A stretch of DNA of 64,000 nucleotides from Fimenecus sp045613685 (GCA_045613685.1 JAZLBL010000009.1:1-64000); one strand, 5' to 3'; positions 8,072 through 17,187 are shown, numbered from the stretch's first letter. The notes: generated by a model from the letters alone, not told the origin. Made by a program: numbers and translations.

Positions 8072-8359
8072 TTAGTTAGCCAATGCACGTGTGAGCCACA
8101 CTTCTGCAATATCCATTGCTGCATAAAGACCTTTTTTCTCACTTGATTTAACAATTCTCTCACGGGGACTAACATCAGGGTCTGTGTTAAGAAGCTGAAT
8201 TGAAACTTTTGAAGCAACTTCAACGTCATCAACAGGTTTAGTTGCAAGAATCTGCATCATAATAACATATTTTTCTGATGGGTCGCCATAATAAAGGGTA
8301 TTGCCGTTACGAACTAATGGCTTGCCTTTATAAGTGAGGAACTTTTCGTTTTTAGCCAT
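8072..8359 (-). CDS. Conserved small protein downstream of ireB (unknown)
   Basis: I do not recognise a named family. The 95-residue protein starts MAKNEKFLTYKGKPLVRNGNTLYYGD and has a central segment (KYVIMMQILATKPVDDVEVASKVSIQLLNTD) that could be a beta-strand/helix domain; it has no signal peptide or membrane span. AGAGGTG precedes the ATG. It is 17 bases after ireB in one transcript that ends at 8034-8062, so a link to IreB signalling or an unrelated housekeeping role are both possible. Confidence 0.6.
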   Translation of the reverse strand: MAKNEKFLTYKGKPLVRNGNTLYYGDPSEKYVIMMQILATKPVDDVEVASKVSIQLLNTDPDVSPRERIVKSSEKKGLYAAMDIAEVWLTRALAN

Positions 8360-8376
8360 GAAAATACACCTCTTAA

Positions 8377-8631
8377 TTATTTGATTTTAAGATATTCTTT
8401 TACAAGGTCTTGCAAAAGTTCATCTCTGTCAAGGCGGCGGATAAGACTTCTCGCATTGTTATGAGTTGTGATATAAGTTGGGTCTTCTGAAAGAATATAA
8501 CCAACAATCTGGTTGATTGGATTATAACCTTTTTCCACCAAAGCGTCATAAACCTGCATAAGAGTCTGTCTAGTAGCCTCTTCACGCTCATCCTTTAATG
8601 AAAACTGTATTGTCTTGTTAGGGTCGAGCAT
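8377..8631 (-). CDS. IreB family regulatory phosphoprotein
   Basis: The 84-residue protein matches IreB (DUF965, B. subtilis YrzL): KTIQFSLKDE, VYDALVEKGYNPINQIVGYILSEDPTYI, NARSLIRRLDRDELLQDLVKEYL. In Enterococcus IreB is phosphorylated by the PASTA kinase IreK and restrains cephalosporin tolerance. I set the start at the ATG at 8631, which has a perfect AGGAGGTG at the right distance; the open frame extends 13 codons further but without a better site. The usual neighbours (ruvX, alaS) are not adjacent here. Confidence 0.9.
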   Translation of the reverse strand: MLDPNKTIQFSLKDEREEATRQTLMQVYDALVEKGYNPINQIVGYILSEDPTYITTHNNARSLIRRLDRDELLQDLVKEYLKIK

Positions 8632-8706
8632 TTTCGCCACCTCCTGATAATAGATACATTTATTATACACGGAAAATATTTAAATTACAATAGCAAATAT
8701 AAAATA

Positions 8707-8797
8707 AATGCAAAGTGCAAAGCGCAAAGCGCAAAATTATTTTTATAATAAGCGTCGCAGACCCACAATTTTGCATTCTGCATTCTGAATTCTGCAT
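8707..8797. repeat. Facing heptamer tandem repeats (STRR-like)
   Basis: A run of degenerate heptamers ATGCAAA, GTGCAAA, GCGCAAA, GCGCAAA (about 8708-8735) faces a second run TTTTGCA, TTCTGCA, TTCTGAA, TTCTGCA (about 8769-8797). The inner ends GCAAAATT and AATTTTGC are complementary, so the whole forms an imperfect inverted repeat. It resembles the short tandemly repeated heptamers scattered in some bacterial genomes. No reading frame of note is present. Confidence 0.7.
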
Positions 8798-8820
8798 TAA
8801 AAAACTCCCCGAAGGGAGTT
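8798..8820 (-). terminator. Terminator of pheST
   Basis: AACTCCC and GGGAGTT pair across CGAA; on the minus strand TTTTTTAAT follows. Confidence 0.9.
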
Positions 8821-8827
8821 CTTTAAA

Positions 8828-11188
8828 TTATGATTTCAATGCAATTCCTTCTTTTGAAAGTGCATCAATAATTGAGTTTGCTACTTCCATAACCTCATCA
8901 GTTGTGAGAGTTTTTTCTGGGTTTGAGAATGTGATTCTTGTTGTGATTGACTTGCCATTTTCGTCACGGTATGTGTCAGTCACTTCTACCTTCTTGATAA
9001 GTGGACAATTTGAATTCTCGATAGCCTTGCCAATTGGTGCAAATGTTTCACTCACGAATGAAAGGTCAATTTCCATAGCAGGGAATTTTGATGGCTCTGC
9101 ATAATGAATACCAGCATCTACAATTTCAGTGAATAAAGGTACATCAATTTCAGCAAACACGATAGATGCTTTCTTATCAATTTTCTTTGAAACTGTTGGG
9201 TGAACAACACCGATTTTACCTAATGTTACGCCATCGCAAGAAATTTCGTTAAGATTTCTTGGGTGCTCATAATTAAGTGTTGCTTCCATTGGATTAAATA
9301 CGAGTGCTTTATGTTTGATATTGTCAGTAATAACTGAAAGCATTGTTGCAAGCTCAACATAAAGTGCTTCAAGAGATTTTGTCTTGCTGTAAAGTGTAAC
9401 ACAGAGTTTCTTTCTCTCGTTGCAAAGTCCGTCTGCTTTAAGTCCATCAACAGTTCTACCTATTTCAAACACACCAAAATCAGTTGCAAAATTAGTGTTT
9501 GTCTTCACCTGACAAAGTTGAGTTGGAATAATTGATTTACGAATTGTTTCAATATTAGGATTTGTAGCACCTGCAAGTTTGATGTTTTCTTCGATTTCCA
9601 TTCCGAGTGCCTTATATTCATCAAAATATTGCCATACATAAGAATGAAGCTCGTGAAGTGAATAACGATGAACAAGCATATCTTTGATTCTGTCTTCAAC
9701 TGTCTTTTCTGCCTTTGCACGAACAGGGTAGAGTGGAGCAGAAGCAGTGTGAATATCAAAGTTATCGTAACCGTAAATTCTTGTGATTTCTTCAACAATG
9801 TCAGCTTTGATTGTAACGTCTTTTGTAGCTCTCCATGATGGAACTTCTACTGTAAAGTTGTCACCATCGTTTGATGCTTTGAAACCAAGTGAATTAAGTG
9901 TATTTACGATAGTATCGTTTGCAATTTCAATACCTGTATATTTGTCGATAAATGCTTTATCGAAATCAAGTGTAACTGTTGGATATTTAAATGCGTATTC
10001 GTCAGTAAGTGCTGATACGACCTGTGCTTCAGGGTCAATTTCCATAAGAAGATTTACAAAACGAGCAATAGCAGGAACTGTCATTTCAGGGTCAAGGCAC
10101 TTTTCATAACGGTTTGAAGCGTCTGTACGATGTGCAAGACGAACAGTTGACTTACGGATTGATGCAGCATTGAATGTTGCTGATTCAAGTGTAAGAGTTG
10201 TTGTATCTTCTACGATTTCAGAGTCAAGTCCACCCATAATACCTGCAATAGCAACAGGAGTGTTATCGTTGCAAATCATAAGTGTATTTTCGTCAATATT
10301 TCTATCAATTCCGTCAAGAGTCTGGAATGTGAAAGGCTCTGTGAATCTCTTGATTCTGATTTTTTCAACCTTACGGGAATCGAAAGCATGCATTGGCTGA
10401 CCCATTTCAAGCATCAAGTAGTTTGTAAGGTCAGCAAGAAGGTTAATGCCTCTCATTCCGCAATAGAAAAGACGGATTCTCATATTAACAGGGCTAACAT
10501 TCTTTTTGATATTAGCAACTTGCAAACAAGAATATCTCTGGCAAAGGTCGTCTTCGATTTTAAGGTCAACCTTTGGAAGATTGTCAAATTTTGTCAAATC
10601 AACCTGTGGCAATGGCTTTAATGGACGATTTGCAAGTGAAGCGAATTCACGAGCAATACCATAATGACCCCAAAGGTCAGGACGGTTTGTAAGTGACTTG
10701 TTGTCAACTTCGAAAACGATATCGTCGATTTCATAAAGGTCCTTAATATCAGTACCATTCTTAACATCTTCAGGAATGTCCATAATGCCTGAGTTATCGT
10801 CAGAAATGCCGATTTCTTTTTCAGAACAGCACATACCGTTTGACATAAAGCCAGCAAGTGGTCTTGGTGCGATTTCTATTTCACCGAGTTTAGCGCCAAC
10901 CTTTGCAAAAGCAGTCTTCATACCAACTCTAACATTTGGTGCACCGCATACAACATCAACTAATTCCGCTTCACCAATATCAACTTTGAGAAGGTGGAGC
11001 TTTTCTGATTTTGGATGGTCTTCTACTGATTTGATTTCAGCAACAACGATACCTGAAAAATCGCTACCCTTGAAGAAAATTTCGTTTTCAACTTCAGCAG
11101 TTGAGAGTGAGAATTTACGGATTAATTCCATTTTGTCAAGACCTGAAAGGTCAACGAAATCACTAATCCAGTTCATTGATATAAACAT
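8828..11188 (-). CDS. pheT: Phenylalanyl-tRNA synthetase beta subunit
   Basis: The 786-residue beta chain of the alpha2-beta2 PheRS has the normal bacterial length. Order of parts: N-terminal NWISDFVDLSGL, an EMAP-like tRNA-binding domain (about 40-150, HLLKVDIGEAELVDVVCGAPNVRVGMKTAFA), the B3/B4 editing region (about 200-400, MRGINLLADLTNYLMLEMGQPMHAFD and IAGIMGG), B5, the catalytic-like core, and the C-terminal ferredoxin-fold anticodon-binding domain (PSKFPAMEIDLSFV). GGAGGAG precedes the start, 18 bases after pheS. It is controlled with pheS by the upstream T-box. Confidence 0.97.
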   Translation of the reverse strand: MFISMNWISDFVDLSGLDKMELIRKFSLSTAEVENEIFFKGSDFSGIVVAEIKSVEDHPKSEKLHLLKVDIGEAELVDVVCGAPNVRVGMKTAFAKVGAKLGEIEIAPRPLAGFMSNGMCCSEKEIGISDDNSGIMDIPEDVKNGTDIKDLYEIDDIVFEVDNKSLTNRPDLWGHYGIAREFASLANRPLKPLPQVDLTKFDNLPKVDLKIEDDLCQRYSCLQVANIKKNVSPVNMRIRLFYCGMRGINLLADLTNYLMLEMGQPMHAFDSRKVEKIRIKRFTEPFTFQTLDGIDRNIDENTLMICNDNTPVAIAGIMGGLDSEIVEDTTTLTLESATFNAASIRKSTVRLAHRTDASNRYEKCLDPEMTVPAIARFVNLLMEIDPEAQVVSALTDEYAFKYPTVTLDFDKAFIDKYTGIEIANDTIVNTLNSLGFKASNDGDNFTVEVPSWRATKDVTIKADIVEEITRIYGYDNFDIHTASAPLYPVRAKAEKTVEDRIKDMLVHRYSLHELHSYVWQYFDEYKALGMEIEENIKLAGATNPNIETIRKSIIPTQLCQVKTNTNFATDFGVFEIGRTVDGLKADGLCNERKKLCVTLYSKTKSLEALYVELATMLSVITDNIKHKALVFNPMEATLNYEHPRNLNEISCDGVTLGKIGVVHPTVSKKIDKKASIVFAEIDVPLFTEIVDAGIHYAEPSKFPAMEIDLSFVSETFAPIGKAIENSNCPLIKKVEVTDTYRDENGKSITTRITFSNPEKTLTTDEVMEVANSIIDALSKEGIALKS

Positions 11189-11206
11189 AATTTTGCTCCT
11201 CCTTCC

Positions 11207-12262
11207 TTAATTTTCGTCGTCTGTGAACTGTGTGAGCACTTTAAGTGAGCCACTGTTCAAATCACGGATATCTTTAACACCATATTTCATCATTGCGAGA
11301 CGAGTAAGACCAAGTCCGAATGCGAAACCTGTGTATTCTTCAGGGTCAATTCCACCTGCTTTAAGAACTTCAGGGTGAATCATACCACATGGGCAAAGTT
11401 CAAGCCAACCGCTGTGCTTACAAGATGGACAACCTTCACCACCACAGATAAGGCAAGAAATATCAAGCTCAAAGCCAGGCTCAACGAATGGGAAGAAACC
11501 TGGACGAAGACGAACTTTGATGTCTTTCTGGAATACTTCTGAAAGCATAGTTTTCATAAAGTAAATAAGGTTTGAAATTGAAATGTCCTTGTCAACCATA
11601 ACGCCTTCCATCTGGAAGAATGTGTTTTCGTGACAAGCGTCAGTAGCCTCGTTTCTGAAACAACGACCTGGGAAAATAGCCTTGATTGGCATACCATCAT
11701 TTACAAGTGCATCTTTATACTTCTTATAAATTGCATTCTGTGCAGCAGATGTGTGAGACTTTAATAACTGACCATTATCTAAATAATATGTGTCCTGCAT
11801 ATCGCGAGCAGGGTGGTCCTTTGGAATGTTAAGTGCTTCAAAGCATTCATAGTCAGTAACAATTTCAGAATAATCTTCAATGTTAAAGCCCATTGAACGG
11901 AAAATGCTTTCGCATTGACGCTGAACGAGTGTAATAGGGTGGTATGAACCACGAGTTAAATTTGCAGGAACTGAAATATCGAAAATAGGTGTGCTTTCAA
12001 TTTCCTTTTTCAATTCAAGCTCTTTAAGTTCTGCACTCTTTTCTGTGATTTTCTGTTCAACAAATGCACGAACTTCGTTGACAATCTGACCCATAACAGG
12101 TCTTTCTTCTGCTGATAATGAACCCATCATTTTTAAAAGTGATGTGAGTTCACCTTTTTTACCAAGCACCTGAACTCTGAATTCTTCAAGTTGACTCTGC
12201 TCGGTAAAAGTGCTGAGTTCTGCTTCCGCTTTTGCACGGATAGCTTCGAGTTTTTCTCTCAT
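11207..12262 (-). CDS. pheS: Phenylalanyl-tRNA synthetase alpha subunit
   Basis: The 351-residue class II catalytic subunit charges tRNA-Phe. It shows an N-terminal coiled coil (1-85), motif 2 around FRNEATDACHENTFFQMEG and motif 3 GFAFGLGLTRLAMMKYGVKDIR. The Cys-rich stretch CLICGGEGCPSCKHSGW is normal for Gram-positive PheS. It is the first gene of pheST behind a Phe T-box. Confidence 0.97.
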   Translation of the reverse strand: MREKLEAIRAKAEAELSTFTEQSQLEEFRVQVLGKKGELTSLLKMMGSLSAEERPVMGQIVNEVRAFVEQKITEKSAELKELELKKEIESTPIFDISVPANLTRGSYHPITLVQRQCESIFRSMGFNIEDYSEIVTDYECFEALNIPKDHPARDMQDTYYLDNGQLLKSHTSAAQNAIYKKYKDALVNDGMPIKAIFPGRCFRNEATDACHENTFFQMEGVMVDKDISISNLIYFMKTMLSEVFQKDIKVRLRPGFFPFVEPGFELDISCLICGGEGCPSCKHSGWLELCPCGMIHPEVLKAGGIDPEEYTGFAFGLGLTRLAMMKYGVKDIRDLNSGSLKVLTQFTDDEN

Positions 12263-12305
12263 TTTTTCTTCCTCACTTTAATTTATAATTGGAAATATAG
12301 GGAAT

Positions 12306-12556
12306 AAATAAAAAATCCCATACTCCAAGAGTATGGGACGAATAAAATCCGCGGTACCACCCAAATTTTTGCCAAAAGCAAACACTTTCCGTATTCTGTA
12401 ACGTGAATAAACCGTCATCATCTACTGTTAGTTCAACAATGCCACTCCAAAGGGAACTTCAATTAAGATTTCGTCTTATGTGCTTTCAGCCACGGCACAA
12501 CTCTCTGGCAAGATTACTGACTTAATCTACTTTCTTTTTCATCGTGTTTTCAATAT
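12306..12556 (-). promoter_or_regulatory. T-box leader of pheST (Phe)
   Basis: On the minus strand the leader runs from a GATGAAAAAGAAAGTAGA stem I start to the universal T-box bulge GGGTGGTACCGCGGA (12348-12362). The terminator at 12316-12338 (TCCCATACTC / GAGTATGGGA, T run to 12306) comes next. A UUC triplet (12454-12456, read on the minus strand) in the 3' side of stem I is a fitting Phe specifier. Uncharged tRNA-Phe would bind specifier and bulge and block the terminator. The exact register of the specifier loop is my reading. Confidence 0.93.
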
Positions 12557-12563
12557 CTTATGT

Positions 12564-12592
12564 ATTATATCAAAAGTGTATTTTTAAGTCAA
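12564..12592 (-). promoter_or_regulatory. Promoter of the pheST T-box transcript
   Basis: TTGACT (12587-12592) and TATAAT (12564-12569) on the minus strand, spacer 17. Confidence 0.85.
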
Positions 12593-12636
12593 GAGTAATT
12601 TAGATGTAATATATTTTACAAATTCAAATTTGACAT

Positions 12637-12670
12637 AAAAAAATCCTCCACGCCGTATGGTGTGGAGGAT
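12637..12670 (-). terminator. Terminator of the transporter-LRR operon
   Basis: ATCCTCCAC..GTGGAGGAT hairpin with a minus-strand run of seven T, 17 bases after the LRR gene stop. Confidence 0.9.
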
Positions 12671-12686
12671 AATTTTTTATTGCTTT

Positions 12687-13922
12687 TTATTCAGTTGGCA
12701 TTGGTTGTCTTTGTGCTGAATAGTTTACGTCAACTGGTTTCTTGAAGAGAAGGTAGTCATATTCAGGAAGCCAATCGTCACCCACTGTGAGAGTTGCAAA
12801 ATCCGCTTCACTTTGAGCAACATTCATTACATTAACGCCTTTAAGCTGTTTATCTTCTTTATAGCAATCATCCCAGAATGCGTGATGACCGATTTCTGTA
12901 ACGCTTGATGGAATATAAACATATTCTAAATTCTGGTTATAGCTGAATGCGTCTGAGCCGATGAATTTGAGTCCTTCAGGGAGAGAAAGATAAACTTCAC
13001 CGAGTGCTGCTTTATCTGTGAGATGTGGGTCAGTTACATCAGTTGCTTTATATGTATAAATATTTGCAAGTGATGGAGTTGTGCCCCACTCGTCAACTCT
13101 TTCGTGAAGTTTGAAAACTGCAAGTGTTTCGATTTTTTCGAGACCTTCTGGGAGATAGATATAACGAAGGTTTGCATAGTTGAAACACATTTCTCCGAGT
13201 GTTTTAACAGTTGATGGAACAACATAAGTCTGAATATCTTTTTCATATTCAGGTGTAACATCATTTCTATAAAGCTCTGCTTCATAACCATATTTCTGAC
13301 GAAGATATTCATCATGGTCGCAAGGATAGCAAAGAAGCTCTGTTTTATCCTTATTATAAAGTACGCCGTCAACATCACAATAGTTAGGATTGTTTTCGTC
13401 AACTTCGATATTCTGTAATGCCCAGCAAGAATAAAATGCCTTACCATCAATTTCGAGAACATCTGGACCAATATAGATAGTCTTAATCTTATCGTCACAG
13501 TTGAGAGTAAACTGTCTTACTGATGTGATTGGTTTAGTTGTATCTTTAACAACATTGAAGTTTGTTGCAGGGTCATTGTTACCTGCAATATACTCAATTT
13601 CAGAAACATAGTCAATATCTAATTCATAGAGATAACCTGTATTACTGAATTTTGAGAACTGAATTCCGTTTTCTGTTTCTACATATTCAAATGTTTCATT
13701 CTGCAAAGCCATAACACTGAACAAAATTGAAAGTGAAACTGAAACAACAATTGCAATTACAAATATAGCTTTTTTTAAGTTATAGTATTTGTAAGGCTTG
13801 TTGATATGAGGTGCTGCAAGACCAGGGATTTGATATGTCCAGATTTCGTCTTCAGGAATATCTAATTGAACATCAGTGCCCCAACCATTAGCTTTGTTTT
13901 GCTTTTTTTCTTTCTTACTCAT
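12687..13922 (-). CDS. Membrane-anchored BspA-type leucine-rich repeat protein
   Basis: The 411-residue protein has a charged cytoplasmic N terminus, one membrane helix at about 51-73 (AIFVIAIVVSVSLSILFSVMAL) and an outside part with BspA/TpLRR-like repeats: GPDVLEIDGKAFYSCWALQNIEV, VPSTVKTLGEMCFNYANLRYIYLPEGLEKIE, LPEGLKFIGSDAFSYNQNLEYVYIPSSVTEIGHHAFW. Such repeats usually bind proteins or glycans. It follows the transporter gene by 14 bases and ends the operon, so it may assist that transporter. GGGGGTGAG precedes the ATG. Confidence 0.75.
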   Translation of the reverse strand: MSKKEKKQNKANGWGTDVQLDIPEDEIWTYQIPGLAAPHINKPYKYYNLKKAIFVIAIVVSVSLSILFSVMALQNETFEYVETENGIQFSKFSNTGYLYELDIDYVSEIEYIAGNNDPATNFNVVKDTTKPITSVRQFTLNCDDKIKTIYIGPDVLEIDGKAFYSCWALQNIEVDENNPNYCDVDGVLYNKDKTELLCYPCDHDEYLRQKYGYEAELYRNDVTPEYEKDIQTYVVPSTVKTLGEMCFNYANLRYIYLPEGLEKIETLAVFKLHERVDEWGTTPSLANIYTYKATDVTDPHLTDKAALGEVYLSLPEGLKFIGSDAFSYNQNLEYVYIPSSVTEIGHHAFWDDCYKEDKQLKGVNVMNVAQSEADFATLTVGDDWLPEYDYLLFKKPVDVNYSAQRQPMPTE

Positions 13923-13936
13923 TCAACTCACCCCCA

Positions 13937-15691
13937 TTAACCTTTATAGCCGCCTGATACAGAAATTCCTTCTTCTTGAGCTTTCTTTTCTGTAACTTCT
14001 GCACGGCGTTTAAGAACTTCCATAACGAGGTTCTGTTTTCTGTTGTCATAATCCCAGAAGAGATATGGAATTGTCATAAGGAAGAATCCGATTGCGTCAA
14101 CGATAATTGGTACAACAACGATATTTCTTCTTGAACCATCAAAGAAGAGAATTTCCCAGTTGCTGTTGAAGCCATATTTAAGCAAGAAGATTGGAATGAT
14201 AAGACCAACGAATGATGTGATAGGTCCTGTGAACCAACCAAAAATACCTGTGAAGCTTTCAAGACGCTCACCTGAGAGATACATCTGATAGTCGTTAATA
14301 CGAACACCCATATCATGACCTGCTGTTGTTGGAACTGTCTTTGTCATTTCCATAAAGAAGAGAACAACAACGCAGATTGTTCCGCAAAGTGCGAGATTAT
14401 CGCCGAGAGTCCACATTGCAATAGCGATAACAGCATTACCGATTGCACGGCTCAACTGATAGAAAATCATAATCTGCTTATATGAGAATCTCTTTAAGAA
14501 GAATGGTGATAACAAATCAGGTGGAGTGCCTGCAAATGAAATAAGTGCTACCAATAATGAATATGGAAGACCGCTAAGACGGAATGTGTAGAAATAAAGG
14601 ATTGTTGCGAATGGAAGCATACCATTACCAAGTGAGTCGATAAGACCAACTACAGTATTGATAAGCAAATATTTGTTTTTAAGAACACCAAGCATACCAT
14701 CCCAGAACTTAATCTGAACTTTCTTTTCGATTGGTGGTTGTGGGATTCTTTCTTTAATTCTGCCTGCAAGTCCCATTGTGCAAATTGCAGAGATTGTGAA
14801 TGTTACAGGAATAATCCAACGATAGAAGTTGATATCTGCCCATTCGTGACGAAGCATACCAACAAACACAGGAAGGATGATTGCAAGAATTGAGTTAAAG
14901 ATGTGTGAAATTTTTACAGGATAGCTACGGATAAGGATTCTTTCTTGAAGGTTAGGGCTAATTCTCTTTGAACATTCTTCAAGAACATTACCAAAACCGA
15001 ATACACCATAAGTAGCAAAGAGAAGGTTTGCAACCCATACACGAGTAGCAACATCAGGAATGTTATAAACAGGAAGCCAACCGATAAGGAATACCATAAT
15101 AATTTTAGGAATAACATCACAGTAAAGACCATATTTATAACGACCATATTTAGGAATAAGTTTCTTACGCCAGAAAATATTACGAGCGCCAACCCAACCA
15201 GAATAAAGGAAATGAGTACCAAAGGTTTTAAAGCACGCCGTGGCATTCATACCCTCAAAACTGTTAAGTGTAATAATAAATTTGCTTGATTGGTCAAATA
15301 AAAGTGAATAGTCAAACAAGATGGTGGATATACCAAAGGCCATCATAAGACCATAAACCAAATAAATTTTTCTTTCTTGTTTCTTTGGCAAGAAGCCCAA
15401 GTTGTCGCAAACATACCACCAGATAAGAGCTGTGATATAACCAAGAGGCATATTCAAAAGCCCGATAACTGAGAATGTGAGATAAGGCAACTTGTAGTGG
15501 TACATAATGAGGAAACAGCTTGACCAGAAACCGATATACTCAAGTGTTTTTGCACCAGTATAGTTTGCGCCGACACCGATAACAACGTCCTTATATTCTT
15601 TATAAGGAACATATTTACCTTCTGCCGGAGTATTCCAATGAGATTTGATTTCGTTACCGAAATCTTTTACTTTATTAAGTAACTCGCTCAT
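13937..15691 (-). CDS. MFS transporter, GPH (glycoside-pentoside-hexuronide)-like
   Basis: The 584-residue polytopic membrane protein has about 12 membrane segments between residues 55 and 545, with soluble N- and C-terminal tails. It resembles MFS_2/GPH symporters that take up glycosides or related solutes with a cation. Polar motifs such as PFATILYFYTFRLSGLPYSLLVALISFAGTPPDLLSP fall between helices. Family-level assignment only; the substrate is unknown. It is first in an operon with the LRR protein and has its own promoter at 15725-15753. Confidence 0.7.
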   Translation of the reverse strand: MSELLNKVKDFGNEIKSHWNTPAEGKYVPYKEYKDVVIGVGANYTGAKTLEYIGFWSSCFLIMYHYKLPYLTFSVIGLLNMPLGYITALIWWYVCDNLGFLPKKQERKIYLVYGLMMAFGISTILFDYSLLFDQSSKFIITLNSFEGMNATACFKTFGTHFLYSGWVGARNIFWRKKLIPKYGRYKYGLYCDVIPKIIMVFLIGWLPVYNIPDVATRVWVANLLFATYGVFGFGNVLEECSKRISPNLQERILIRSYPVKISHIFNSILAIILPVFVGMLRHEWADINFYRWIIPVTFTISAICTMGLAGRIKERIPQPPIEKKVQIKFWDGMLGVLKNKYLLINTVVGLIDSLGNGMLPFATILYFYTFRLSGLPYSLLVALISFAGTPPDLLSPFFLKRFSYKQIMIFYQLSRAIGNAVIAIAMWTLGDNLALCGTICVVVLFFMEMTKTVPTTAGHDMGVRINDYQMYLSGERLESFTGIFGWFTGPITSFVGLIIPIFLLKYGFNSNWEILFFDGSRRNIVVVPIIVDAIGFFLMTIPYLFWDYDNRKQNLVMEVLKRRAEVTEKKAQEEGISVSGGYKG

Positions 15692-15724
15692 TGTTCACTC
15701 TCCCTTTCTAAATATATTCGAATT

Positions 15725-15753
15725 ATTATAACATAATTATGAGTTTTTCTCAA
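15725..15753 (-). promoter_or_regulatory. Promoter of the transporter-LRR operon
   Basis: TTGAGA (15748-15753) and TATAAT (15725-15730) on the minus strand, spacer 17. Confidence 0.75.
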
Positions 15754-15790
15754 TCATATTTATGGTTTTATTATAAGTAAAACTATACAA

Positions 15791-15826
15791 AAAAAGGGGC
15801 TGTTTATTGTGCAACAGTCCCTTTTT
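15791..15826 (-). terminator. Terminator of mntP-yjjG
   Basis: AAAGGGACTGTT / AACAGCCCCTTT hairpin with a minus-strand run of seven T, directly after the stop of the HAD gene. Confidence 0.85.
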
Positions 15827-15827
15827 A

Positions 15828-16514
15828 TCATTTTACTATATTAAGTATTTCGTTAAGATTTTTGATTTCATAATCAATTTTTAAATTATCTTTATTTTCA
15901 AGGCTTAATGGATTATACCAACAACAAAGAATACCTGCATTATTGCCACCTTTTATATCACTTGTGAGAGAATCACCAATAATCATTACTTCGTCTTTTT
16001 TGAATTCACCAATTTTATTCTCGACTGCATTAAAAAACTCTATGCTTGGTTTTTCAAAACCAATTACATCTGAAATGAATACATCATCAAATAGGTCGAT
16101 AAGTCCTGATTGTGTTAGTTTTCTGTTTTGGGCAACAAAAGTTCCATTTGTTACGGCATATTGTTTATATTTGCCTTTAAGTTCCGTTACAGTTTCAAGT
16201 CCGTTATCACAGAAGAAATATTCATCACCAAGTCGCACCTGATATTCGTCATTAAAATTCTTAACATCATTGAAATCTATGTTTTCAGAACTAAAAAATT
16301 CAATAAATCGTTCAGTTAAAACCTGCTGTTTTGTGATTTCGTTACGCTCTAATTTTTCCCAATATTTACGATTTATTTTCGAATATCTCAAAAGCATTTC
16401 GTCGGTGCAATCACCTAAGCCGAATATCTCAAAGCATTTTCTGATACCGTATTCTTCAGATTTTGAGAAATCAAGAAGTGTTCCATCAACATCCCAAAGT
16501 AGTGTTTTAATCAT
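15828..16514 (-). CDS. YjjG family HAD nucleotidase
   Basis: The 228-residue HAD phosphatase has DVDGTLLDF (motif I, nucleophile D9), TNGT (motif II), K155-region EKPS (motif III) and GDSLTSDIKGG (motif IV). The C1-type helical cap and overall pattern fit the YjjG family, which hydrolyses non-canonical pyrimidine nucleoside monophosphates. Its ATG overlaps the stop of mntP by four bases (16511-16514), so the pair is translationally coupled. Confidence 0.85.
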   Translation of the reverse strand: MIKTLLWDVDGTLLDFSKSEEYGIRKCFEIFGLGDCTDEMLLRYSKINRKYWEKLERNEITKQQVLTERFIEFFSSENIDFNDVKNFNDEYQVRLGDEYFFCDNGLETVTELKGKYKQYAVTNGTFVAQNRKLTQSGLIDLFDDVFISDVIGFEKPSIEFFNAVENKIGEFKKDEVMIIGDSLTSDIKGGNNAGILCCWYNPLSLENKDNLKIDYEIKNLNEILNIVK

Positions 16515-17077
16515 AATATGCCTAATCCTTCAAGCAAGAATTTGAGTCCCATTAAAACCAGAACAAGACCACCAGTAAATTCGGCTTTATTCTTATATTT
16601 AGCACCGAACTTGTGACCCACAAACACACCTATTGCAGAGAGTAATCCTGTGATGATACCTGTCAAAACGATTACTGTAATCGCTTCATTTCTCTCATAT
16701 TCAAATGCAAATGTAACACCAACTGCCAGAGCATCAATACTTGTTGCGATGGCCAAAGCCGTTAACTCTTTCAAATTAAGTTTTGAATCACAACATTCAC
16801 ATTCATCTTCTTTTTCAAAGGATTCTTTTATCATTTTGCCACCGATAATGCCAAGCAAAATAAAGGTAATCCAATGGTCAACACTTGCAACATATTGGGC
16901 AAACTGAGAGCCGATAAACCAGCCTATAAGTGGCATACCAGCCTGAAATCCACCAAAGAAAAGTGCAATGAGCCCCATTTGTTTAACATCAAGCTTTCGC
17001 ATGTTGAGACCTTTGCAAATAGAAACTGCAAAAGCATCCATCGCAAGTCCTGTCGCTATAATTATCAATTCAACCAT
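16511..17077 (-). CDS. mntP: Manganese efflux pump MntP
   Basis: The 188-residue protein has six membrane helices in two repeats, each with the MntP signature Asp: GLAMDAFAVSICKG (first half) and ATSIDALAVGVTFAF (second half). A Cys-rich cytoplasmic loop, EDECECCDSK, joins the halves. It exports Mn2+. No yybP-ykoY riboswitch is visible upstream. A promoter (17147-17175) followed by a terminator hairpin (17093-17120) lies just ahead of the GGGAG ribosome binding site. Confidence 0.93.
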   Translation of the reverse strand: MVELIIIATGLAMDAFAVSICKGLNMRKLDVKQMGLIALFFGGFQAGMPLIGWFIGSQFAQYVASVDHWITFILLGIIGGKMIKESFEKEDECECCDSKLNLKELTALAIATSIDALAVGVTFAFEYERNEAITVIVLTGIITGLLSAIGVFVGHKFGAKYKNKAEFTGGLVLVLMGLKFLLEGLGIL

Positions 17078-17092
17078 ATTTTTCTCCCTAAT

Positions 17093-17120
17093 AAAAAAGA
17101 CTCATTAAAATGAGTCTTTT
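17093..17120 (-). terminator. Terminator hairpin between spo0A and mntP
   Basis: AAAAGACTCATT / AATGAGTCTTTT, minus-strand T run. It could end spo0A mRNA or attenuate mntP, because a good promoter lies between it and spo0A. Confidence 0.85.
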
Positions 17121-17146
17121 AATTTTTGCATTATTTTAACATTGAA

Positions 17147-17175
17147 ATAATAACATTTACGCTATTTATTGTCAA
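17147..17175 (-). promoter_or_regulatory. Promoter upstream of mntP
   Basis: TTGACA (17170-17175) and TATTAT (17147-17152), minus strand, spacer 17. It starts 13 bases after the spo0A stop. Confidence 0.7.
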
Positions 17176-17187
17176 GATAATAGCAGT

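Noticed and set aside
8707..8797. CRISPR array
   Set aside because: Units are degenerate 7-mers without spacers; no cas genes are in the window.
11207..12262. Novel zinc finger in PheS
   Set aside because: The CxxCGGxGCxxC stretch is normal in Gram-positive PheS.
17078..17146. yybP-ykoY manganese riboswitch before mntP
   Set aside because: The leader is too short and has only a plain terminator hairpin.
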